A stretch of DNA of 64,000 bases from Oreocharis arfaki (Eukaryota > Chordata > Aves > Passeriformes > Paramythiidae). Below, one piece after another: positions 12,101 to 24,100 of the stretch (position 1 is the first letter of the stretch; each line of letters opens with the position of its first letter). Under the pieces are notes generated by a model. It saw only the letters and a program-made list of their open reading frames with translations. It made no database searches and was not told the origin of the DNA. Made by a program: the position numbers and the translations under genes. The stretch is taken from positions 1,260,054-1,324,053 of the forward strand of contig VZRR01006730.1 in NCBI GenBank assembly GCA_013398015.1. The letters run 5' to 3'.

Positions 12101-15100
12101 TGTATCTTCTCTTCAGCTTCACTTTTTCATCCATCCTTACAGAACCCGAAGGATTGCAGCAAAGCTAAGAAACTTGTGTGCAACATCAACAAAGGCTGTG
12201 GCTATGGCTGCCAGCTGCACCACGTGGTCTACTGCTTCATGATCGCGTACGGCACCCAGCGCACGCTCATCCTGGAGTCGCAGAACTGGCGCTACGCGAC
12301 CGGCGGCTGGGAGACCGTGTTCCGGCCCGTCAGCGAGACCTGCACCGACCGAGCGGGCTCCACCACTGGCCACTGGTCGGGTAAGGCTCAGTCACTCACA
12401 TCACTTCTCCTTGGTGTTTTGCAGCTTTGTTCGTGTAGAATTATTTCGTTGTCTCTTTCGCGTTGTGTGGAGCATGGTAACTATGACTGCAGTTAAGTGT
12501 CTTTTATATCTTGTTTGCCCATTGTATTGAGAATAAAATTCCTTGATAAGATAGCTCTGCACTGGCAGAGTTTTTTTAACATGAAAGTTTTTGTATTTGA
12601 GATCTAAATTACAATTTTTCAGCAGGCTGCTACTGTTTTTTCTGTCAGATATTAATCTAATTTTCATGGGGAGAGAGTATTAAAGAGAGGCTGTTGTTAA
12701 TAAACTTTTTTAAAAAGAAGCGATGTTTCCAATATTAAGCAATAGAAATATGAAAGAAATGGTATTTAATAGTCATTCACACGCCAACAAAATAAAGAAC
12801 TAGTTGAAATAATTCCTAATGCAAGCTGAACAGATCCTAAACTCATGTTGTAAAAACAATGGCAATGTTAAATATGAGTTTTGTTTGTACATCGGCAAGT
12901 TGGTCCATTCTTACATCATGCTGAACAATTTGCCTAGAATAAGTAGATGGGCACTGATATTTGGAGGATTGGGTAGCTTTGTTTTTGTCAAAGTAAACAG
13001 CATTTGTTTTAAATGACATCTTTCTCCATGTGATTGATAGTCAAAACATATCAACATCTTCAGTCTTTTCACTAGGACACTGCATATCCAGTGCATATGG
13101 AATCTTAAAGTAACTATTAAAGTTTTACGGGTCTGAAATTAACTTTATCAGGTTTTCAAAATCCAGTGTACAGATTGCATATAAACTTGTGTGTTTACAC
13201 ATTGAAACAGCATTTGCACATTGAAATAGCATCTGCTCTTCAAAGCTTCAAGATGCTACAAAACTTAGCTTTGAGAATTCTAGTGGGGTTTGTGAATGAG
13301 ATTTTTTTTTGCAAAAAATATTTCTTAGAAATGGTTGGATGTTTTATAAAAACAACTATAAATAGAAAACGGATATTGAGAACTCCAGATGAAGTTTTAT
13401 TCATGTTTGGCAAAGTTAGTAAGTGCAACTACCATCTGGACGTGGTTCTCAGCAGGCTCCTCTACGTGACTCCAGTATTTAGATGCAGGCAGTTTCGTGA
13501 GCAACTTTTTAGCATAGTAAGCTGGAAAACAGTGTTCTGGAGCACTCATGCACACGTGGCTTCAAAAGATTATATACTTCCATGAAAATCTGTTTAAATA
13601 GATGATGATTTCCTGCAATACAGACTCTTGCTGGTGAAAGTACAAATAGTGCTTCATTTTAGCTCCCTACAGTTTAGTGGTTTTTTTNTTTTTTTTTTTT
13701 TGGTTTTTTTTCCTTTTCATTTAGTTTCTAGATCAGGATGGATAGTTTGAAGGCCGAGCACATAAAATATCCTGATGCGATCAATTGTTTTTTAAATAAT
13801 GAATGCCACTAATTTGAGTTTTGATGTTCTAGAGCTAGAAGGCATTGGGCTGTGAAAGACAATCTTTCTGTAGTCAGCCTGTTGGCCAGCCACACATTCT
13901 ATAAACCGTGTTAGATTCTGAACTTGTGCAATGGCTTGGTCAGTGAGCATGAATGATACTGACAATCAATCTCTTTACTAGCCTCAGTGTGGCTTCAGTA
14001 GGAATCTTCACTAGGTACTTAATTACTGGCAAATTTTAAAGACATTGTATCTTGCTGAAGATTTCTGTGTGCTTTTTATGTCTCCCTAAATTGATATAGA
14101 TTTTTATTTACTTGTATATCTATTTATTTTTTCCCTGTTTTTCAGGGACAAATAAGTCTGAAATTCTTAGCTCTAGTTAGAGCAGTTTGTTTGCAAAACC
14201 ACACCTTTAATTTTTTTTCTTTTTCTCTGCAAATTCTGAAATCAGCATGGGATTTTCTAGATTTTTAAAATAAATTTATTGAAAGGCACTGACATTTATA
14301 AATTCTCATTTTTCATAAACAAAACATTTCTTCTATGTAGTGTAGGGATTTTTCATTATTTTTAAAAATTATGTTTCAAAAATATTCATACAAGTGAATA
14401 ATTATAACAAGTGCTCAATGTAAATTATAGAAATAGGCCAACAAGTCAGAAAAGTATATAATTTAAGACTCTTTCATGTAATTTGCAGACCTGCATAGAT
14501 AATAAGTTAGTAAAGTGTGCTTCATTACAAAATTGTTTAAATTCGTACATATATCTTTCCTTCTTTTTAATTAAATTGCTTCTGCTTGACACTTTTTAGT
14601 TTTATTAGCAGCACAAAATTTTGGAGTTTCTGAACTTCATCTTCAGTGAAACAATTTAGATAGTAAAACCTTCTGCAAAAAATGAAGAGGCTTATATAAG
14701 CTGAGAATGCATATAGTTTTGGAATTTTCTTTGTCGAGTCCTCTCCTAACTAGGTATAAAAGCTAAGCTTGTTTTTGGAATTTGAGAAGTAGAATGAATT
14801 TTAATGGACAAGCTGATACTTGTCTGATAGCAGAAGATTAGTAAGGCATGTTATCATCTGTGAAGAATTAGGGGGCATCTCAGCCCACGTCATGTCTTGC
14901 AGGAGTAGTTCTTTGTGTTTGACACGGTAGTTCTGTAATCAAGTTCAGCTTTTCTGGCTTAAACATATTAAAATCATTGAGAATTCTATTGCAGATTTGT
15001 GTGAATACAGCAGTTATTTTACACTGTGGCATAAGGTTTCCTTTTCCTTTTTTTCACTCATACTGTCATTCCAGAGAAAAAATCTTAAAAGATGGTTGTA

Positions 15101-18100
15101 TATATGCTCTTTTTAGCTCTAAAATTATATCTTGCTTGTAATTGCATCCTTCTTGTAGTTCAGTTTTCCTTTGATATCTATGGTCAAACTGTTTATGAAT
15201 AATTTAGGTAGGAGTTTTTGTAAGAAGCATGGATTATTTCTTAGCAATAAGAGCTAAAATAGAGAGAACTTGTGAAGACGTATTTATCATGAAATTTTTG
15301 ATTTATTTTCTTTAAATAATTAGTTAACCAGGTCATAATGTTCATTTATCATTGCTGCATGCTAAAATGAAGTCTCTTCTTATCATCTTTTACTTGCTGA
15401 TTTATGATGTTATGGTGGCATTCCCCAATAATAAATTGAAAGAGGACTATAAAATAGCTAGACAAAAAAAATCATACAATAAATGGAAAACAAAACAGAT
15501 TAATAGGAAGGACAGATTAATGTACTGTTAGAAGTCATCTGCATTTCATGCTGGAGAATGAGGGGATGTGGAGGTAGAGAACCCATCTACATGCTTTAAA
15601 TAACAGTATGTGCTCCTTCCCATAAGGCCTAAAAACCAGGAAGATGAAAGATAACTTGAAAAAGGAAACCTGAAACGAAGTTTCCTGCAGTTATCCTTGA
15701 ATATTGATTTTGCTGCCTCTAACTATGGTTTGATGAATTAATGCTTTGAGGAAGGGATACCCAGAGGGGAGAAAATGGCAGAGCTCTTCATTTGTTGGTA
15801 GTGCCAGCTTTTAAGTATTAATTGAACTACAATCTTAAAATATGAATTAACTAATATGTTTATATGTATAATTCAAGAACGAGGATACCGTGGGTACACA
15901 AAATGAATGTTTAATTTATTAAAGCCTATCTGGCAGCAGTAATCAAAAGGACTAAATAAAAATTGCAAAATCAAACCATGAAAAGTTGTACAGACTTAAT
16001 TCAATAAATTAAAAAGTTTCACTTCATGAACTAGATATTCCTTGACAGTAGTTTTTTTATGTAAATCAGCTGAATATTTAGTATTGGCCTTAAAAAACCC
16101 TTTAACTCTCATACAAGTCTATGAATTATGTTTTGCTCCCATGTCTCAATCTTATTTATAAAATCTTGCAGAAAAAATTGATTCATTTCTACTTCTAATT
16201 CTTAATACTATTTTTATACAGTGACTTTCATTATTTGCATTTTAATTCAAACAAGTTCCATTTCTGTGAAGCAGGCTGGAGAATGGTGATTGGAGAGAAC
16301 AGAGTGTAACAGCAACCTCTGTATTTTCCCTTTTTTTCAATTGTGTTAATGTTGAAATCAAGCTACTGATATTGTGTAGATTTTTGGTCCTCAAGGTGCC
16401 TCATAAGATACTCTATGTAAAGACGTTTTTCTGTGTAAGCACAGAAATATATTTAGGAAGTGTTTAAATAAATAAAATATAAATGTTATAGAAATATAAA
16501 ATAATATATATAANNNNNNNNNNNNNNNNNNNNNNNNNNNNNNNNNNNNNNNNNNNNNAATAATATATAATATATAATTTAATATAAAATATATTTAGTA
16601 TTTAAAAGGACCTTGGAATTCTAATGAAGTAGGTCTGAGTTTTCAGGGCAGTGCAGTAGCCTAAGAGAGCAAAGTGTGTTCCTTATTCTTGTCTAAGTGG
16701 AGGGTTACTGAATAATAGCAAGAAGTTATTTTCACCTTGCAGAGCAAAGACAGGCTGCAGCACAGTCTGCTTCTGTTATCTGGCCTTCAAAATGGATATT
16801 GATAAATATGAAAGGATTCTGAAAGAAACCTACACTGTTTCAATGACATAAAAATCTGCTTTACAGTAGGACATTAAAAACCATAATTCAGTTCTAAAAT
16901 AAAGCAAGTTTTAAAAGCTGGTCCTGCCACATTTTATAGGTATTTCTATAGGGGAATTATTTCTACTTTTGGACAAAGATGTGGCTGGACAATTTTGATT
17001 GGAAGTGAGGTCTGCTTTTTAGCAGCAACTCACTGCTGCTGTTTACCCCTGTTTTGACAACTGGTCCCAAAGCAGAAAAGCAAAAAAATTGCATGATCTG
17101 AAACTGGAATTGCAAGAGATGCAGTCTTTTCTTGTAGCTAGCTGTATTTCTTTTGGGTTTTTTTTTAACACCAAAGAATATTTGCCTTTGCTCTTTGAGT
17201 GGGTATGGATTTTTTTGGGTTTTTTTGTTTTGTTTTTTTTGTTTCGTTTTGTTTTGTTTTGTAGTGATACTTTTAATATTGTCTTACAACTTGTGTCACA
17301 AAGTTCACTTGTGCAGTCCCAAATCTGCAGTACTAAACTAAATTAATTTGTACTTTAAGGTCGTCATAAAATACATCTCTGTGTTCTTTAATGCTATAAT
17401 CAATCAAGCCAAGTTGATCCTAATGAAGCCATTTACATAGGCTAAATGTACCACTGGTTCTCATTTAATTAAATGAGGAATTACATCAAATCTATTCTCT
17501 ATAAAAGAATGGTGTTCTTGAAAGTTGTTTGCCATGTCAGTGGCATTTTTTAACAGGATGGGAGATAAATGGAAAATATTTCAATTTAAATGCAGCCATT
17601 TTCTGGTAGCAGAAGTAAGAATGTCTGTATTTCTTTAAAGATTGATATATATATTTATTCTATCTATCAAAAAATATTCAGGAAGCAAAAATGTGGGGAT
17701 TGTATACAGTGAGTTCTCCTTAAGTCATTGCTAATTTAGATGAAGATTTGATGTCTGTATAAAATGCAATTGACTGTTTGATAGTAGTTCCTTGCATGGG
17801 CAGGACCATTATGGGCAGGACCATAAACAGATTAGCAAACACTTTGTTCCATGAGAATTGTTTAACCGTGTTGAAGTGAAGGAAGGTAATCTAAGTGTGC
17901 CCACTGAAATAATTACTTTCCAAATAGCAGGGGCTTCTTTCCCTACATTTCTTGATTAGGGGAGCTGCACTCCAAGGAGTGCATGGAGGTGGGGAATAGG
18001 ATTCTTGGCTTTGTTCTGTGCAGTGGTAGGAATAATCGATCACGTGTTTGATCACAGATCTTATGCTGTTCGTATGAAATACTGCACTTTGAAGCATGAC

Positions 18101-21100
18101 TTTCCCATTTTCCGAACAGATTGATGTTGCCCCCCCCACAATGTAGTAGCAAAACTAGTACTAGTAGGTTAGTGGTTAATTACAGACTTCCCTTACAAGC
18201 TTTAAATCATGGATGATAAATTACAGATTGTTAAACCAAGTTTCTATTAAAAACTGGAAAAAACGTTTTTGCTTAACTGTCACCCTTCTCAGAATTGTTT
18301 AATAACCAAGAAAAAGCTACAAATTGGCTTAATATTAGAGTTTATTTGGTTTAAGGTAACCATTCTTTACTTGAAAAGTTATACTGCAGCATGTAGGGAA
18401 AAATGCTAGTGGGTTTTGTACTCAAATGAAAAAAATCAGGGTTTTTTTGAGTATGAAGAGATGTCATGAAGTAAACTTAAGTGTGTTAGGTCTCAAAAAA
18501 CCCGCAAAGTTTCAAATGTTAATCTGAGTTCTTTGTTTGGCTGCATAAACTTCAATCCAAACTGAAGCATTCTTAGCATTTCGGGGAATCATAGCCTGCA
18601 TTCAAGTTTTGAATAACTTTTCTAATGTATTACACTGGTTGTTACAATATTCTGTTTAAGTAATATTACCTATTTTTAAGCAATCTTTAAACAAGATTAA
18701 TCTGAACTGGCAGCTGTGGAGTTCAATTCAGGTCATCCAAACCCTTCCTACATCTTGAAAATGACTAGCATGATATCCAGGTGAGAGACATCCGAGAGTA
18801 CCGCCAGCACTAAGGGTTATGGCTCTGATACTTGGGAATGTATCGAGTGTTACAGCAGCCATTCTTTCTCTTGATGCAGGTACTCTTAATTCTTTACAGT
18901 GACACAAGGCTGCGCATTTCGTTCGTTTCAGTGTAACTTCACTAAGGTTTTTGTCTTTTTGCATTTGAGTAAAGAATTAAAAAAGAACCTTAAAATGTCA
19001 GCTAATTCTCAAGATGGGTTTCTTGTCTAGATTTAGAATGTCATAGTGAAAAGCCGCTTGTAGGCAAATGGCTCTGAATACAGTTTTCCCACCTTTTCCA
19101 ACTTTCAGTATAACTGAAAGTTATACTGACTTTTAAGGCAGAAATAATTTTTTTGCATTTTATATTTTTGTTTCTCAATCTTCAGGCCTTCAGCCCACTG
19201 ATTTATTTCTAGTGTTGTGAACAGATAAGAAATTTGAAAATCAATTATATTGATCTCCTACTCACATTTAAAAACACGCATTAATTTTCATTTAACATTT
19301 AATTTAATTTAGCATTTCATGTGAAACAGGAAACATTTTATATTCAAAGAAAAAATATCTACTATAATACCATATTTTTGGCATTGAATGTCCATGAATG
19401 CCATTGTGCTAATATTTCATAGAGTAATCTTTAGAAGATGTTTTCCTTTATCTGGTATTACATGAATCCTGTGAAAAACCTCAACAAAGCAGTTTGGTTT
19501 TTTGGTTTTTTTTTTTGCAAGTACCCTTAACTGAAGTAGTGCAAATTAATAATAGTTTATTTCTGTAATAGTTATGGAGAAAGCATCTATATTTCTGTGT
19601 GATTTATCTTGTTTTTTTCTTAATACTTCCCATTACATTTTCCCGTACTATTGAAGATCAGAAAAATTTCCATTATTGCAGGCTTACACTCTTGATTTTC
19701 TCCTTTCATGTTGGTAGACCATATGAAGTAGAATGCATCCTTGTTTCTTTCAGATGCATTGTTGAGGTGACGTGTGCCTCACTGCTATGAATTTCAAACA
19801 ACATAGAAGGTTTATTCTCTCCTGCTTTATTTATGGCTAACTAAAATGTCCTTTTGTCTACACATACCTTGAGAGCTGTGTTCCATCTGGACTTGCATAT
19901 GGAGGTACTTTTACTAATTCATTGAAAGATGAGTCTTCCAAGTGTTCAAGTTAGAACAATACAAGATTGGGAGTTACAAACCACTGCCTTGAAAAGACAG
20001 TAAATGGCTTGTCTAAACTCGCAGTGCTTCTCCACTAGATGCCTGGACAGCCAGCTGCAAATATTAAGCTTCATTGTCATAACCTGCTGGAAACTTTTAG
20101 GTCATGAAATATGAGATATTGTCTGCATGTTGTCTTCTTTGTAACATGCTTATACATGCCTGTTACAGGCTCAAGCATATGTCCAGTCAGCATATGCATG
20201 CAAGAGATAAGTCCCTGAAGCTGTCGAAGGTTTATTATAAAAATAAGCTATCTTCTATTCCAGGAAACAGAAGCCAAATATTCAGAGCAAGTATTTGGAA
20301 CTATTTTGAAGCATATAATAGCTAACATTAGGCTGAAATAGAGAATAAGCTTCAGTGGAATTGTTTGAAATCAAATCCAAAATTGTTTTTTTATCAATAT
20401 AGGTGTAATGATCTTTTTTATGTTTTCTTGAGTTATTTCAACTATCCTTACGGATGATCTTACTTTTAAAACATGAATTCTATTTACTGTTTACTTGAAT
20501 GACTAGACCTGGATAACATGGCAAAACCGCTTTGCATTTATAGAAGTATATTTGCCTTTGCAAATACATTTTATGATATTTTCTGGCAGCTGGGGACTTG
20601 GAGCTCCTTTTTAACAAGTACCCCTTTCATATCGGCTCTGTAGGTGAAATGGGGCATTGTTAAAAAGCAGTTTGAATACGTGAAGACAAAGGGGAAAATA
20701 AATTGCTAGTAAGCTTCTTGATTTCTACTTAGTCTGATGGTCTCCTGACTATTCTATGAAGTTGGTTTGTGCAATCCCTTCATCTGTAAACTTTCCAGCT
20801 GACACGCTGGGTATCTAAACAATTGAGGAAGGGGAAAATCTTTACTTTTTAATGTTCTCTCAAAGTGACGTGACAATTGCCACAAAAAGCTTCTAGTAAG
20901 TGATGAGAAGTTTTCAGTAGAGTGAACCAGAAATATAGGTCTTTATAATGCAGTTCACCAGAGCTGCTGAAAAGGGAATGGAGGCTCTAAAGGCGCCAGT
21001 AGGTGCTACTGCTTTAGTTTTGTTATTTTGTAATTTGTCTGCATTGCAAATGCAGAAATTGTTACACTCAGTTCAGGCCTCTGTCAGGTCAAAAGGGAGA

Positions 21101-24100
21101 ACATTCACTGGAATCTCATCAGTTGTTAGGACAGTAAAAGCACTGTTCATCTTTATGCTATGATTTTGAATTTGGGTGGGATTGTGTAAGAACCGGAATA
21201 ACATGGGAAAATAAATACCATTGCAAGGTTGTCACTTGTGTAACAAAGACATGTTGGTAGTTCAGGAGCTCTGGAAGTTAGTTTTTGCAGGAGGAGAAAG
21301 AAAGCTACCATTAAAGTTTTACTTTTTAGGAGGGAGATGATAAAATGATATCTTCACAGATTTATTTTAGACAGGTTTCTTGTGAGAGCAGAAGTTTAGT
21401 TGTCATGCTTTACCTTTCTATCTGCTCTTGTTCTTTTTAAGCTTAACTTAGTTTTAAGTTCTGAATATTGGATGAATTTTGGCCAAATTTGACTAAAATA
21501 AATAGGTCTTGTTAAGGCCTCTCAAAAGTTCTCGAAATAGACAGACTGGATATGTGTGTACAGAGCCACTGAAGTCAATATTCAGGCCTGTGAGGAAGTG
21601 AGAGGCAATGACTGATCACAGATGCCGCTTTTCAACATACAAACAGTACCCAGAGAGGTAAGAGACATGAGAGCAAGTGAGGGTAGTTGCAAGAGCTGTG
21701 CAGGAGAGGAGAAGAGAGAATGCAGGAAAAAAGCCTTGAAAGTGCTGGATTGAGAAAGGTAATAGAAGGCATGTTGGCATGTTTGAAAACATTTTGGTTT
21801 ATTCACTCCTGATGGTACTGAGATTCAGCCCCTTGGGATGACAAATGGGACAACACTATCCATATGGCATGTGAAGCCTGGGAAAAAAGGACTGTATTTT
21901 CAGTTTCTTTAGAACAGAATTGCACCAAATTTATTCAACACCCATCTGCCTTAAAAGGCTTGGTTACATAAAGGATGATTAAAAAAATAATAAGTTGAAC
22001 ACTAGTGAGAAATAAATCAGAAACCAAGTTCAAAAATTCTGTATAAAAATTGTACAAAGCAAAAGCTTAGAGAGAAAAATCATTTAGATATATGAGTTGT
22101 ATTTTACACTGACTACCTTAAAAGAAAAATATGATTTTTATCTGATGGCAATTCCATTTTATTATTCAACTATGGCATAAAGCTCTTATGAGGTAACTTT
22201 AAGAAAGTTTGCAAATGTCCAAAAGATAGTTTTAGGAGGTGTAGTCTGCATCACGAAACAGATGAAAGCGTACTTTTCCTTTCTTCTGAACTAGCTGACA
22301 ATTCATAGAGAGCGTAACACCCCATAACTTTGCATTGGTTTCATTTTTTGCTGCATCTGATTTGCAAATAAAAGCACTGAGATATCATTGATGAACCCTG
22401 AACCTGCTGTCCTTTGCAATATGTAACAGGAACCAGCAGGACAATGAGGAGCCTTGAGAGAACTCGGCACAGTCCTCTCACTGTATCCTCTGCTAATCGA
22501 ACAGCTTTCCCAGCACTCTGACATATCTCCTGCAGTTGAAATTAGAATTGTTCACCTGGGTAAGGTTCCAAATTGGCAGTCAGTCTTTCAGGCTGTAGAG
22601 CTTATTTAGGTAGATCTGTGATTGGTCTATGCAAGTTGATATCAGCTTAATTAAGTGTATTACAGAAGCAGAAAAGCAGGGAAATTATTCCATTTTTACG
22701 TCAGTTTATTCAGTTGTGTTTCTAGCAAGACAAACTGGAATTAAATTGAAATTCCCAGTTACAAGACAGGAATGTCCTTAGCATGGTGTTCTTTCTTTGG
22801 CATACTTTCAGAGACTTCTTGAAAAAATACTTTGAAATTAGCTGGTGAATTTTGAAATAATAGGAGAATGAGTAGCAAAGAGGTTTTCAGTTAACATTAA
22901 CTAATAGTAGTGATTGCATGGTAAAACGTCAGCCTCCTTTCGGGTTAGAAATTAATGAACATCCAATGAAAATGCCCATCCAAGTGCAGGTATGAGCCAA
23001 TGTTCAGACCGCGGGAAGTAAGCACAGCTAAAATGACAAAATTCCAAAGGTCTTTTTGAGTCAAACCAACATTTTTCAGGCTTCCAAGAAAAAGAAGTTG
23101 ATAAGAAAGATACAAATAGCAGAAGTTTTTAAATGGGCTTTAAATTAGAGTAGATTTGAAAAGTAGACAGACAGTAAGGTTATGCCAAATCATGAAAATT
23201 ATGTAAGTCCTGAGGGCTCTAAAGTGATTAAGGCACGTTGGGGTACTGTAGCAAAGCAAAGTTACGCTTTTTATAACACATGGAGCTCATTTCACTATTT
23301 AAAAAGTAATCAGTGGGTCTCCTGGAAATTGAAACTCTGTTACTGATGTATTAGTCATGAACGTATCCAAAAACTAGTAATAAATAAGAACTAGGTGGTG
23401 CAAATGGCCTGGGTCATCTGAATAAAAATCAATTTCAGTCCAGGACCTTCCTCCAGAGCACGTTATTATGATAAAAATGAGTGTTTTCAATATTGCAGTA
23501 TTTTATGACTGTTGCAAAAACTCTCAATCTTTAGTTACTCGGTGAAGTAAAATCCAAAACTGGACTAAGGTGCAGAACTCTGGAAGATGATTATTTAGGT
23601 TATTCCAAACTGAAAAATAGCACCTGGAATCGCATGAAAGTTAAGCTATAAATAGAATTATAGTGACAAATTTTGGCAGCTATAAAAGTTAAGTAAATCA
23701 TATCAGAAGAAGTAACTTGAAGTATTGCTGACATGGAAGTGATGTATAACAACTCTAGAGGTGTCTTCCAACCTAAGTAGTTCTAAGATTCTGTGATCAG
23801 ATGTCAAAATTGTGCCACCTCTGAGCAGGGAATTGGACCAGACTGACACGATGATGCTGTGATTTAAACTACCAGCATGAGAAAAAATACATAAACATTA
23901 GTATGGATTATTACCTTTTATGGCTTATCTGTTACTTAACAAAATACATCTGTGAAGGAAAACTCAAATATTTTACAAATTAGAGAAAATGTAGCTAGCA
24001 ACTGAAGTGTAGATTACAAGTTCCTTCTGTATTTTTAACTCAGTTTCGTTATCTTCAGTTGAAAATTCATATGAATCAGCAATGTGACTTACTGTTTTCT

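Larger units (their letters stand above)
6602..12142 (+). other. FUT8 intron C-D, about 5.5 kb
   Basis: AT-rich intron. A poly-T run of 21 lies at 7931-7951, preceded by AAAAT repeats near 7850-7870. A probable LTR-derived fragment lies at about 10461-10710. The stretch at 9570-9780 is less AT-rich than its surroundings and could be a conserved element, but I cannot test this. Confidence 0.85.

Noticed and set aside
12137..12373. Minus-strand 78-codon frame rich in Ala, Gly and Arg across FUT8 exon D
   Set aside because: Mirror of the GC-rich FUT8 coding exon; stop codons are simply rare in such composition.
12176..12496. Overlapping + frames through exon D with ATG starts
   Set aside because: They are the FUT8 frame read past the donor site or an out-of-frame shadow; the GTAAGG donor at 12381 and the matching acceptor at 26966 define the real exon.
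13166..13585. 139-codon + frame in intron D-E
   Set aside because: No recognisable domain, AT-rich composition like the surrounding intron and no credible splice-site pair.
17089..17346. Two overlapping hydrophobic + frames
   Set aside because: Length comes from the T/G simple repeat, which lacks stop codons.
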